Shown piece by piece: positions 26,981 through 35,452 of a stretch of DNA of 64,000 nt (positions are counted from its first letter, which is position 1; every line of letters begins with the position of its first letter). The notes beneath the pieces are model-generated. The model was not told where the DNA came from. It saw only the letters and a program-made list of their open reading frames with translations, and did no database searches. The position numbers were made by a program, and so were the translations under genes. The DNA comes from Pseudomonas frederiksbergensis (lineage in GTDB: Bacteria > Pseudomonadota > Gammaproteobacteria > Pseudomonadales > Pseudomonadaceae): positions 4,670,001 through 4,734,000 of the forward strand of contig NZ_CP018319.1 in NCBI RefSeq assembly GCF_001952935.1, given 5' to 3'.

Positions 26981-27394
26981 ATGACCAGCAAAGCCCGTGT
27001 CCTGTTCGTCTGTACTGCCAACGCTGCACGCTCCCAGTTGGCCCAAGCGTTGCTGAGGCATACCGATTCGGAGCATTTCGAGGCGTTCAGCGCCGGCACA
27101 ACTCCGACTCAGGTCGATCCACGCACCTTCGAGGCGCTTTCACACATCGGTGTGAGCGCCGAAGGATTACGTAGCAAGTCGATTGACGAGTTCCGTGGTG
27201 AGCGTTTCGATTACGTCATCACCTTGTGTGATAAAGCCGCAGCGGAATGCCTGTCTTTACCTGGAGCGGGCGAGGCATTGGCCTGGAGTTTTGAGGACCC
27301 GGTCACCAGCACCAAACCCGATGCCTTCCGTCACACCCTTCACGAAATTCATGAGCGCATCAAGATGTTCGTCTTGGTCAAAAACAAACACTGA
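26981..27394 (+). CDS. arsC: Arsenate reductase ArsC, thioredoxin-coupled type
   Basis: A 137-residue low-molecular-weight-phosphatase fold protein with the P-loop C11-TANAARS. It has two further cysteines, C83 and C90 (CDKAAAEC), whose spacing equals the C10/C82/C89 relay of Staphylococcus ArsC. It reduces arsenate to arsenite using thioredoxin. First gene of the ars operon. Confidence 0.88.
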   Translation: MTSKARVLFVCTANAARSQLAQALLRHTDSEHFEAFSAGTTPTQVDPRTFEALSHIGVSAEGLRSKSIDEFRGERFDYVITLCDKAAAECLSLPGAGEALAWSFEDPVTSTKPDAFRHTLHEIHERIKMFVLVKNKH

Positions 27395-27403
27395 GAAAAC
27401 GAT

Positions 27404-27775
27404 ATGGCTGACCATCTGACACCGACCACTGTTTTCAAATGCCTGGCTGACGACACTCGGGTCCGCACGATGATGCTCATCACCCGTGAAGGAGAGCTTT
27501 GTGTTTGCGAACTGACCTGCGCGTTGAACGAGAGTCAGCCAAAAATCTCCAGGCACTTGGCGCAACTGCGTACTTGCGGCCTGCTGTCGGACCGTCGGCA
27601 AGGCCAATGGGTGTATTACCGACTGCACCCGAATCTCCCGGATTGGGTTCATCAAGTACTGACTACCGTGCTGGAAAGCAACAAGCACTGGTTGAGCCCT
27701 GATGCCAAACGCCTTGATGAAATGGGTGACCGTCCTGAACGGGCAGCCGTGTGCTGTGAAAGCAAAATCGCCTGA
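27404..27775 (+). CDS. arsR: Arsenite-responsive repressor ArsR
   Basis: A 123-residue ArsR with the classic arsenite-binding motif ELCVCELTC (C33, C35, C39) in the recognition region and a following HTH (SQPKISRHLAQLRTCGLL). It represses the operon until arsenite or antimonite binds. It lies second in the operon, 9 bp after arsC. A vicinal pair (VCCESKIA) sits near the C-terminus. Confidence 0.95.
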   Translation: MADHLTPTTVFKCLADDTRVRTMMLITREGELCVCELTCALNESQPKISRHLAQLRTCGLLSDRRQGQWVYYRLHPNLPDWVHQVLTTVLESNKHWLSPDAKRLDEMGDRPERAAVCCESKIA

Positions 27776-27802
27776 TTCCGCCTTCGACTACGAGATCGCT
27801 CG

Positions 27803-28273
27803 ATGAAAATCCTGTTCCTCTGCACGGCCAATAGCTGCCGCAGCATCCTTTGTGAAGCGGTCTTCAATCACTTGGCACCGCAAGGCATGAAAGCTTACAG
27901 CGCGGGCAGTCAGCCCAAAGGTGAAGTGCATCCGCTGAGTCTCAAGTCGTTGGAAAACGCTGGTATGTCGACGCTCGGGCTGTTCAGTAAGTCCAGCGAT
28001 GTCCATGTGAGCTTGGCACCTGATTTCGTCATCACGGTGTGCGACAAGGCTGCCGGTGAGGCCTGTCCGGTATTTTTCGGGCCGGCCACCAAGGCGCACT
28101 GGGGCCTGGCTGACCCTTCGGAATACCAAGGAACTGAAGAAGAGATCGAGGCAGCTTTTGAAGCCACTTTGGAGCAGATCAAAACCCGTATTGAAGCCTT
28201 CCTGGCAATACCGCTTTCCCAACTGAGTGCCGAACAGCTCAAGGCTGAGCTGGCCCTGATTGGCACGCTGTAA
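27803..28273 (+). CDS. arsC: Second arsenate reductase ArsC
   Basis: A 156-residue low-molecular-weight-phosphatase fold reductase: P-loop C7-TANSCRS, resolving cysteines C80 and C88 (CDKAAGEAC), HWGLADPS segment with the general-acid aspartate, and a helical C-terminal extension typical of Pseudomonas ArsC. It differs clearly from the first arsC in sequence, so the operon carries two types of reductase. Confidence 0.93.
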   Translation: MKILFLCTANSCRSILCEAVFNHLAPQGMKAYSAGSQPKGEVHPLSLKSLENAGMSTLGLFSKSSDVHVSLAPDFVITVCDKAAGEACPVFFGPATKAHWGLADPSEYQGTEEEIEAAFEATLEQIKTRIEAFLAIPLSQLSAEQLKAELALIGTL

Positions 28274-28284
28274 CCACAGGAGCA

Positions 28285-29364
28285 ATGATCATGAGTAACA
28301 GCCGCCTTTCCTTCCTGGACCGATACCTGACGCTGTGGATTTTCCTCGCCATGGCGTTGGGTATCGGCTTGGGAAGCCTGTTCGAAGGCTGGCCGCAGTG
28401 GCTGAACAGTCTTTCCGTGGGCACAACCAACATACCCATCGCGATTGGCTTGATCGTGATGATGTATCCGCCTCTGGCCAAGGTTCGTTATGAGGAACTG
28501 CCTGAAGTCTTCAAGGACAAGCGCATTCTCGTTTTGTCTTTGGTCCAGAATTGGGTCATCGGCCCGGTGTTGATGTTCGCACTGGCGATCATCTTCTTGC
28601 GGGACCAGCCGGAATACATGACGGGCCTGATCTTGATCGGCTTGGCTCGTTGCATCGCGATGGTGCTGGTCTGGAATCAGATCGCAGGTGGCAACAATCA
28701 GTACGTCGCCGGATTGGTGGCGTTCAACAGCATCTTCCAGATCCTGTTTTTCAGCGTGTATGCCTGGATCTTTCTGGGGCTGTTGCCGCCGCTGTTCGGG
28801 CTGGAAGGCAGTGTGATTGAGACCAGCTTTGTCAGCATTGCCGAGTCGGTCCTGATCTACCTGGGTGTGCCGTTCCTGGCAGGCTTCCTGACCCGCAAGA
28901 TCCTCATTGCCCGTAAAGGTGAAGCTTGGTTTCAGGAGCGCTTCATTCCAAAGATCAGCCCGCTGACACTGGTGGCACTGTTGTTGACCATCGTGGCCAT
29001 GTTCAGCCTCAAGGGTGATGTGGTGCTGCAATTGCCGCTGGATGTATTGCGTATCGCGATCCCTCTGACGATCTACTTCGTGGTGATGTTTTTCATCAGC
29101 TTCTGGATGGGCAAATTGCTCAAGGCTGACTATCCGCGCACCACCGCACTGGCTTTCACAGCCGCGAGCAACAACTTCGAACTGGCGATTGCCGTGGCCA
29201 TTGCCACCTTCGGCCTGGCTTCCCCGGTCGCTTTCGCCACGGTGATTGGTCCGCTGGTGGAAGTACCGGTTCTGATTTCCCTGGTCGGTGTGGCCCTTTG
29301 GCTGAAACGCCGCTGGTTCGATGAATCCAAGAGCGCCATTGCGCAGGACAAAGACTATGTTTGA
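28285..29364 (+). CDS. acr3: Arsenite efflux permease Acr3
   Basis: A 359-residue, ten-TM arsenite/H+ antiporter of the ACR3 family: GLARCIAMVLVWNQIAGG (with the essential Cys in TM4) and AFTAASNNFELAIAVAIATFG in TM9. It exports As(III). Two starts are possible (28285 or 28291), with AGGAG upstream. Its last codons overlap arsH by 8 bp. Confidence 0.96.
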   Translation: MIMSNSRLSFLDRYLTLWIFLAMALGIGLGSLFEGWPQWLNSLSVGTTNIPIAIGLIVMMYPPLAKVRYEELPEVFKDKRILVLSLVQNWVIGPVLMFALAIIFLRDQPEYMTGLILIGLARCIAMVLVWNQIAGGNNQYVAGLVAFNSIFQILFFSVYAWIFLGLLPPLFGLEGSVIETSFVSIAESVLIYLGVPFLAGFLTRKILIARKGEAWFQERFIPKISPLTLVALLLTIVAMFSLKGDVVLQLPLDVLRIAIPLTIYFVVMFFISFWMGKLLKADYPRTTALAFTAASNNFELAIAVAIATFGLASPVAFATVIGPLVEVPVLISLVGVALWLKRRWFDESKSAIAQDKDYV

Positions 29365-30073
29365 TGACCACATCCCCCAACTCGATACCGAACTGGTCGA
29401 TCTCCCATCGACTGACAAGCTGGGCATCGAGAAGACCTCTATCCATAAGCCACGCATTTTGCTGCTGTACGGATCGACCCGTGAGCGCTCCTTCAGTCGC
29501 CTGATGGTTGAGGAGGCCGCTCGACTGCTGGAACACTTCGGCGCCGAGGCGCGGATTTTCAATCCGTCAGGTTTGCCGCTGCCAGATGACGCACCCGACG
29601 ATCATCCCTGTGTGAAGGAACTGCGCGAGTTGATGCTGTGGTCCGAGGGGCAAGTCTGGTGCTCTCCAGAACGTCACGGTTCCATGAGCGCAGTGTTCAA
29701 GGCTCAGATCGACTGGGTGCCACTGGCCATGGGCGCGGTACGCCCGACCCAGGGCAAAACCCTCGCCGTCATGCAGGTGTGCGGTGGCTCGCAGTCGTTC
29801 AACGTGGTCAATCAGCTGCGCGTGCTGGGACGTTGGATGCGCATGTTCACCATCCCCAACCAATCATCTGTGCCGAAGGCCTATATGGAATTCGACGACA
29901 ACGGTCGGATGAAGCCTTCTCCGTTCTACGACCGCGTCGTTGATGTGATGGAAGAGTTGGTGAAATTCACACTGCTGCTTCGTGACCGCCAGGACTATCT
30001 GGTCGATCGTTACTCCGAGCGCAAGGAGTCGGCGGAAGAACTCATGAAACGTGTCAATCAGCGCTCCATTTGA
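29357..30073 (+). CDS. arsH: ArsH, NADPH-FMN organoarsenical oxidase
   Basis: A 238-residue flavodoxin-fold protein with the ArsH N-terminal arm and the FMN loop LYGSTRERSFSRLMVEEAARLL, then RHGSMSAVFKAQIDW and VCGGSQSFNVVNQLR. ArsH oxidises trivalent methyl- and phenyl-arsenicals to the less toxic pentavalent forms. The start overlaps the acr3 stop, indicating coupling. Confidence 0.96.
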   Translation: MFDDHIPQLDTELVDLPSTDKLGIEKTSIHKPRILLLYGSTRERSFSRLMVEEAARLLEHFGAEARIFNPSGLPLPDDAPDDHPCVKELRELMLWSEGQVWCSPERHGSMSAVFKAQIDWVPLAMGAVRPTQGKTLAVMQVCGGSQSFNVVNQLRVLGRWMRMFTIPNQSSVPKAYMEFDDNGRMKPSPFYDRVVDVMEELVKFTLLLRDRQDYLVDRYSERKESAEELMKRVNQRSI

Positions 30074-30085
30074 GGATTTTTCACC

Positions 30086-30598
30086 GTGCAACAACACCCT
30101 TATTCCGTACTGCCGCTGGCTCAGTTCAATGGCCAATTGATCTTCACCCCGTGCCCAGGCACGAAGGGCACCAGGCCTTTCGAGGCGTTGCAAACACTTA
30201 AGGATGCGGGCGCATCGGCGTTGCTGACGCTGATGCCGACCGAGGAGTTGCTTCAAAACGAGATCGACCTGCTGCCCGAAGAGTGCCAAATGCTCGGCAT
30301 CGAGTGGTTTCACCTGCCCGTAGAAGACGATCAAGCGCCTGGCGAAGCATTCAAAGCCGCATGGGAACAGCATCATCCGCGACTCCAGCAGCTGCTGACC
30401 GAAGGGAAAACTATTGCTATCCATTGCAAGGGCGGCTCGGGTCGTACGGGCTTGGTCGCCGCTCAATTATTGATCGAGAGCGGTATGCCATTCAGCGATG
30501 CCATCCGCGATGTTCAGTCGTTGCGTCCACGCGCCATTCAGCATCCTGCCCACATTGAATACATCGGCCAGTTCGACACCCAGTCGAACTCCCACTGA
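30086..30598 (+). CDS. Dual-specificity-type phosphatase of the ars operon
   Basis: A 170-residue cytoplasmic protein with the Cys phosphatase signature HCKGGSGRTG (about 112-121) and a WPD-like loop aspartate in LPVEDDQAP. It uses a GTG start 12 bp after arsH. Such genes often stand next to gapdh-arsJ in Pseudomonas ars operons. The substrate is unknown; a role with arsenylated or phosphorylated glycolytic intermediates is only a guess. Confidence 0.82.
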   Translation: MQQHPYSVLPLAQFNGQLIFTPCPGTKGTRPFEALQTLKDAGASALLTLMPTEELLQNEIDLLPEECQMLGIEWFHLPVEDDQAPGEAFKAAWEQHHPRLQQLLTEGKTIAIHCKGGSGRTGLVAAQLLIESGMPFSDAIRDVQSLRPRAIQHPAHIEYIGQFDTQSNSH

Positions 30599-30621
30599 CA
30601 ACAGATACAGAGCACAACAAC

Positions 30622-31626
30622 ATGACTATCAAAGTTGGCATCAATGGTTTCGGTCGGATCGGTCGCCTCGCGCTGCGAGCAGCTTGGGGCTGGCCAGAAT
30701 TCGAATTCGTGCAGATCAACGATCCAGCGGGTGACGCGGCGACCCATGCGCACCTGCTGAACTTCGACTCGGTGCATGGCCGTTGGAATTACCAGGCCGA
30801 CTCCGAGGGCGACAGCATCGTCATCGACGGCAAACGAATCAAGGTGACGGCCAACAAGGCGATTGCCGACACTGATTGGTCGGGTTGCGATCTGGTGATT
30901 GAAGCCAGCGGCAAGATGAAGACGGTCGCGGTGCTTCAGGCTTACCTCGACCAAGGTGTGAAGCGGGTTGTGGTCAGTGCGCCAGTGAAAGAGAAGGGCG
31001 CGTTGAACGTCGTCATGGGCGTCAACCATCAGCTGTTCAAACCGGCTGAACATCGCATCGTTACCGCCGCTTCGTGCACCACTAACTGTCTAGCGCCCGT
31101 GGTGAAAGTCATCCACGAAAAACTGGGCATTCGTCATGGCTCGATCACCACCATCCACGACCTGACCAACACCCAAAGCATTCTCGATCAGCCACACAAG
31201 GATTTGCGGCGTGCACGTGCATCCGGGATGAGTTTGATTCCGACCAGCACCGGCTCGGCCACAGCCATTGCCGAAATCTTCCCAGAGCTGCGTGGGCGCC
31301 TGAATGGTCACGCCGTACGCGTGCCGCTGGCCAACGCTTCGTTGACTGACTGCGTCTTTGAAGTCGAGCGTGCCACCACTGTCGAGGAGGTGAATCAACT
31401 CCTCAAGAGCGCCTCCGAGAACGAGCTGAAAGACATCCTCGGTTTTGAGGAGCGTCCGTTGGTGTCCATCGACTACCGCACCGACCCGCGCTCATCGATC
31501 ATCGATGCACTGTCGACGATGGTGATCAATGGCACTCAAGTGAAGATCTATGCCTGGTACGACAACGAATGGGGCTATGCCAACCGCACTGTCGAACTGG
31601 CCAAAATGGTTGGTCTGGCAATCTAA
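30622..31626 (+). CDS. gapdh: Glyceraldehyde-3-phosphate dehydrogenase of the arsJ pathway
   Basis: A 334-residue GAPDH with the NAD fold GINGFGRIGRLALRA, the catalytic loop ASCTTNCLAP and C-terminal WYDNEWGYANR. Directly upstream of arsJ (9 bp gap). In this pairing it uses arsenate in place of phosphate to make 1-arseno-3-phosphoglycerate, which ArsJ exports; that is established for homologous pairs. Confidence 0.95.
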   Translation: MTIKVGINGFGRIGRLALRAAWGWPEFEFVQINDPAGDAATHAHLLNFDSVHGRWNYQADSEGDSIVIDGKRIKVTANKAIADTDWSGCDLVIEASGKMKTVAVLQAYLDQGVKRVVVSAPVKEKGALNVVMGVNHQLFKPAEHRIVTAASCTTNCLAPVVKVIHEKLGIRHGSITTIHDLTNTQSILDQPHKDLRRARASGMSLIPTSTGSATAIAEIFPELRGRLNGHAVRVPLANASLTDCVFEVERATTVEEVNQLLKSASENELKDILGFEERPLVSIDYRTDPRSSIIDALSTMVINGTQVKIYAWYDNEWGYANRTVELAKMVGLAI

Positions 31627-31635
31627 GGAGCGGTC

Positions 31636-32856
31636 ATGAAAGCGTTGTCAGCCCTCGCTCCGGAAGTGCGGCAGTACTTGCTCGTCACGGGCAACTATTG
31701 GGCCTTCACCCTCACCGACGGCGCCTTGCGTATGTTGGTGGTGCTGCATTTTCACGCGCTGGGCTACAGCCCTCTTCAAATCGCGGCGTTGTTCCTGTTC
31801 TACGAACTTTTTGGCGTGATCACCAATCTTGTGGGTGGCTACCTCGGCGCTCGGCTGGGGCTGAACCGAACCATGAACATCGGGCTGGGCATCCAGGTCG
31901 CGGCGCTTCTGATGCTGACGGTTCCTGTCGCCTGGCTAACCATCCCATGGGTGATGGGTGCTCAGGCGCTGTCGGGGATTGCCAAAGACCTGAACAAGAT
32001 GAGCGCCAAAAGCTCCATCAAGCTTCTGGTTCCGGATGGGCAACAGGGAAAGCTCTACCAGTGGGTGGCGATCCTCACTGGCTCGAAGAATGCACTCAAG
32101 GGAGTCGGCTTCTTTCTTGGCGGAGCCTTGCTGGCACTCATCGGCTTCAAAGGCGCCTTACTGGCCATGGCGGGTGTCCTGGCGCTGATCTGGATCAGCA
32201 GCGTGATCCTGTTGAAAAAGGACCTGGGCAAAGCCAAAGCCAAGCCCAAGTTTCGCGACATCCTGTCCAAGAGCCGGGCGATCAATATCCTCTCAGCGGC
32301 GCGGATGTTCCTGTTCGGCGCCCGCGATGTCTGGTTTGTGGTGGCCTTGCCGGTGTACCTGAGCAGCGTGTTCGGCTGGGACTTCTGGAAGGTGGGTGGC
32401 TTCCTTGCGGCGTGGGTGATCGGCTACGGCATCGTGCAGTCGTTTGCGCCCAACATCACTGGCAAGAAACGCGGCCACGTACCGGATGGTCGGGCGGCGT
32501 TTCTGTGGGCCATTGCACTGGCGGGGCAGCCTGCGGCAATCGCTCTCGGGCTGAACACCGGGCTGTCGCAACAGGCGGTGCTGTTGGGTGGATTAATGGT
32601 CTTTGGCGCGTTGTTCGCGGTGAATTCGTCGCTGCACAGCTACCTGATCGTGTCCTACGCCAAGGAAGATGGCGTGTCACTGGATGTGGGTTTTTATTAC
32701 ATGTCCAACGCCATGGGACGCCTGATAGGCACGGTGCTGTCCGGGTGGGTTTATCAGGTGTATGGGCTGGAAGCGTGCTTGTGGATATCGAGCGCATTCG
32801 TTCTGCTCGCAGCACTGATTTCTATCGGGCTGCCAAGGCATGCCGAGGCGATATGA
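31636..32856 (+). CDS. arsJ: ArsJ, 1-arseno-3-phosphoglycerate exporter
   Basis: A 406-residue MFS protein with the ArsJ pattern: VTGNYWAFTLTDGALRMLVV at the N-terminus, AKDLNKMSAKSSIK and GSKNALKGVGFFLGG. It removes the unstable arsenate ester made by the GAPDH upstream, so arsenate is expelled without reduction. Last gene of the ars operon, with AAGGAG upstream. Confidence 0.95.
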   Translation: MKALSALAPEVRQYLLVTGNYWAFTLTDGALRMLVVLHFHALGYSPLQIAALFLFYELFGVITNLVGGYLGARLGLNRTMNIGLGIQVAALLMLTVPVAWLTIPWVMGAQALSGIAKDLNKMSAKSSIKLLVPDGQQGKLYQWVAILTGSKNALKGVGFFLGGALLALIGFKGALLAMAGVLALIWISSVILLKKDLGKAKAKPKFRDILSKSRAINILSAARMFLFGARDVWFVVALPVYLSSVFGWDFWKVGGFLAAWVIGYGIVQSFAPNITGKKRGHVPDGRAAFLWAIALAGQPAAIALGLNTGLSQQAVLLGGLMVFGALFAVNSSLHSYLIVSYAKEDGVSLDVGFYYMSNAMGRLIGTVLSGWVYQVYGLEACLWISSAFVLLAALISIGLPRHAEAI

Positions 32857-33221
32857 ACCCATCAGGCAGGATGCGGTGAGCGTCATCGCGCCACTCGAGT
32901 GTGGGAAGGGCTGGCAATGCCTGAACCAGCAAAAATCGAAGGCGCGTCATGAGCAAGTATAGCGACCTGCCTACACTGTCTTTCGGGGTGATTGCCGGCA
33001 GAGTTTGGCAGCCTGATTAGCCGCGAAGATAAGCGAGCATCCTTGGTGGTGAAAGAGGGCAGCGACTGTCCAGCCAACAGCCAAGGACTGCTGAAGGACA
33101 TCCTCCTTCAGCGCATAAACGACTGTATGGCCAGTGTTCAGCTTTACGCTTCTGCGGAAGATGTCAGGCAAGGCTCCCCTCAACAGTCAGCGGTATACAC
33201 AAAGGTTGACTGCCGTCTGCC
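32857..33221. other. Gene-poor stretch after arsJ
   Basis: Short open frames exist on both strands but none has a family match or good ribosome site. It looks like decayed DNA between the ars operon and the remnant at 33222. Confidence 0.4.
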
Positions 33222-33330
33222 TCAGGCGGACTGATCGGCGAGGAAGGCCACGATCCCAGAGACTGCGCTCCGTGCTGTTCGTGTGACCCTGATCAGCGCG
33301 GCAGATGCCGGGCCAGTCAACACTACATAG
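33222..33330 (-). pseudogene. C-terminal remnant of an ArsO-like monooxygenase
   Basis: The minus strand reads LTGPASAALIRVTRTARSAV then IVAFLADQSA and a stop. This aligns with the C-terminus of the ArsO-like gene at 35453 (WTGSASATLIGVTRTARSTV, IATFLGDPSVD). The rest of the gene is missing. It lies just downstream of the thioredoxin-like gene. Confidence 0.75.
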
Positions 33331-33372
33331 TGGAAGTGTTGAGATCGTTCAGCTGTTTCGGCTTTGACAATA

Positions 33373-33615
33373 TCATTGCGTAGTCGAAATCCAGGCCTGG
33401 ATATCCGCAACAGTCGGAATCTTCCCGCTGCTTACAACCTTCTCGTTGATCACCAGAGCCGGCGTGGCGAGGATGTCATAAGTCATCATCTTGCCCATAT
33501 CGGTGATCTTTTCGAATTCGGCTTCGATATTTAGATTCTGCGTGGCTTGACGGGCTACGGCCTCCAGCTTCTTGCAGTTGGCGCACCCTGAACCCAGGAT
33601 TTTGATGTTCAGCAT
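33373..33615 (-). CDS. Thioredoxin-like small disulfide protein (CxxC)
   Basis: An 80-residue thioredoxin-fold miniprotein with the redox site C11-ANC-14 and cis-Pro loop ATPALVINEKVV. It has a strong AAGGAG ribosome site. It follows the ArsP-type permease by 22 bp on the same strand. In such loci it probably supplies or takes thiols for the permease cargo (inference). Confidence 0.9.
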   Translation of the reverse strand: MLNIKILGSGCANCKKLEAVARQATQNLNIEAEFEKITDMGKMMTYDILATPALVINEKVVSSGKIPTVADIQAWISTTQ

Positions 33616-33637
33616 TGGAAGCTCCTTGGTGTGTAAG

Positions 33638-35080
33638 TCAGCTTGCTGTTTGTTTACGTTGATAACGGATCAGTTGGTAAATTGCGCCAGTTATGGCGAG
33701 CGAAGCGGCCATTCCTGCACCAAGGATCAGCCAGTTGGTGCCATCGACCCAGGCACCATAGAGAAGGCCTGCCACGATGCTGAACGAAGCGACAAACCCA
33801 ACGTAGGCTGCGGTCTTCTTGCGACCAATCACCGCCGCCACCATGAGCATGCTCTGCAAGCTAAGTTCAGGATCCGCCATCAGGTAGGCCAGGAGCGGAC
33901 CAGGATGCATACCGAGATCAAGGAACATGCGGGCGACGGGCACTTCTACCAAGGTTGGGAAGTACATGAACACGCCGAACCCTACCGCTATGGCATTGGC
34001 GAGCACTGTGTTGCTGCCTGCAAGGCTTTCAATCCACTCGGGTTGAATAACCTGGCGAACCATGCCGACAATGAATACTCCCACCACCAGCACGACAAAT
34101 ATCTGCTTGACGAAGCGCCAGGCTTCCCACAGCCAGCCTTGCCAGTCTTCGGCTGGCAGTTTTCGGGCAAAGTACCAAACAGACAATAGGGTCAATGCGA
34201 CACCGAACACACGACCCGTGAAGGTAAAGGTTAATGTGCCAGGTTCTGGCGTCAGTCGCATTGACGCGATCAGCAAGGTACTAGCGGTCAGACCCAGCGC
34301 AACCCATGTCCAGTTGTTGGCACCTTCAGTGATGTTATCCAGACCACGCTTGGCCGTGGCGGCAATCATCAGGAGTAGGGCGATGAGAACAGACCCTTGG
34401 AAGCTCACGCCTTCTTCTCCTTTACTGGCGTCGTATGGAACCCAGTCAAACAAGGTGTCCTGCCACGCCTGGGGCCAGAAAAGCGGGACTTTGAAACTGA
34501 TCAAATCTGCGGTCAGGGGCCACAGTTTCAAGGTGCCCGCAATCAGCAATGCCACCAAAGATAGCAGTACGCCCAGTGCAGGCCGGGAAACGTGGGCCTT
34601 CTCTGCGAACAGGGCATCCGCCTGTGCGTCGTGGGTCAGGTCGTCTTTCCAGAATAGGGTAGCCATCAGCAAGCCAATACCGATGCCGAAGATCAGGCAG
34701 AGGATCAGACGGGCGATTGCAAACTCCGCTCCCAGAATGCTGCCGGTATAGGCCAGGGCCATGATGTTTCCTGCGGGAGCAAAAAACAGAAAGGTGATCG
34801 CCGGGCCGATACCTGCTCCTTTGCGGTAAACGCCCGCGAACAAAGGAACAATCGTGCATGAACAGACGGCTATCAGCGATCCAGCAAGTGCCGCCGCCGG
34901 GTAGGAAACGTAGACAGGTGCATGTCGACCTAGCCAGTGAGTGATACTGGCTTTCGGAATAAGTGCTGTCATGGCCCCGGCAATAAAAAACGCCGGCAAC
35001 AGGCAAAGAAGGACGTGGGCCGCCAAGTAGGAAGCTAGACTGCCGGCTCCGCCATTGAATAGCTTGAGTACGAGGTCCAT
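33638..35080 (-). CDS. arsP: ArsP-type permease (PF03773)
   Basis: A 480-residue permease with about ten TM helices in two repeats. Characteristic segments are AVCSCTIVPLFAGVYRKGAG with a Cys pair in a TM helix, FFAPAGNIMAL, and the second-half FPTLVEVPVARMFLDLGMHPGP. ArsP members export trivalent organoarsenicals; others in the family handle other metals, so the substrate is likely but not certain. It heads a two-gene unit with the thioredoxin-like gene. Confidence 0.85.
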   Translation of the reverse strand: MDLVLKLFNGGAGSLASYLAAHVLLCLLPAFFIAGAMTALIPKASITHWLGRHAPVYVSYPAAALAGSLIAVCSCTIVPLFAGVYRKGAGIGPAITFLFFAPAGNIMALAYTGSILGAEFAIARLILCLIFGIGIGLLMATLFWKDDLTHDAQADALFAEKAHVSRPALGVLLSLVALLIAGTLKLWPLTADLISFKVPLFWPQAWQDTLFDWVPYDASKGEEGVSFQGSVLIALLLMIAATAKRGLDNITEGANNWTWVALGLTASTLLIASMRLTPEPGTLTFTFTGRVFGVALTLLSVWYFARKLPAEDWQGWLWEAWRFVKQIFVVLVVGVFIVGMVRQVIQPEWIESLAGSNTVLANAIAVGFGVFMYFPTLVEVPVARMFLDLGMHPGPLLAYLMADPELSLQSMLMVAAVIGRKKTAAYVGFVASFSIVAGLLYGAWVDGTNWLILGAGMAASLAITGAIYQLIRYQRKQTAS

Positions 35081-35102
35081 GGAGAGCCCTCAATCCTTAG
35101 CG

Positions 35103-35400
35103 TTAAGGCCAGCTTTTATGGTATCCGCTGGGCGTTGACCGGGTTTGACTTCGATCAGTTGCACGCAGAAAAACTTTACGTAATTCGCTGGACCACAGCA
35201 CGGCGCTGCCCATTGCAAAGCAGATCACCCACTGAGCTGGAGTCAAGGGTGTGGTGATGAAAGCCCGATTCAGGGGCGCCTCCAAGGTGGCTATCACGAT
35301 CAACCGGAATCGCTGCGACCATCGCCGCCGAAATGGCAATCAGGGCCTCATACACACCAAACCAGTGCGGCTACTGCTAAGAGGCGGGGATTGCGCTCAG
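35103..35400 (-). pseudogene. Remnant of a P-type ATPase (C-terminus plus a TM4-like piece)
   Basis: The minus strand encodes LNRAFITTPLTPAQW then VICFAMGSAVLWSSELRKVF, typical of the last TM helices of type II P-type ATPases. Just upstream, in another frame, EALIAISAAMVAAIP resembles the TM4 VAAIPEGLP region. The catalytic parts are missing, so this is an internally deleted pseudogene. Confidence 0.6.
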
Positions 35401-35452
35401 GCCCGCGCACGATCATTTCGCTCATGTCCACTACTCGTATGATGTAGGTGCA

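Noticed and set aside
27910..29562. 550-codon minus-strand ORF across arsC-acr3-arsH
   Set aside because: It is antisense to three clear genes, and its low-complexity composition (His/Gln-rich) is typical of a shadow frame.
31569..32879. 436-codon ORF overlapping arsJ in another frame
   Set aside because: It is a shadow of arsJ, with no family features.
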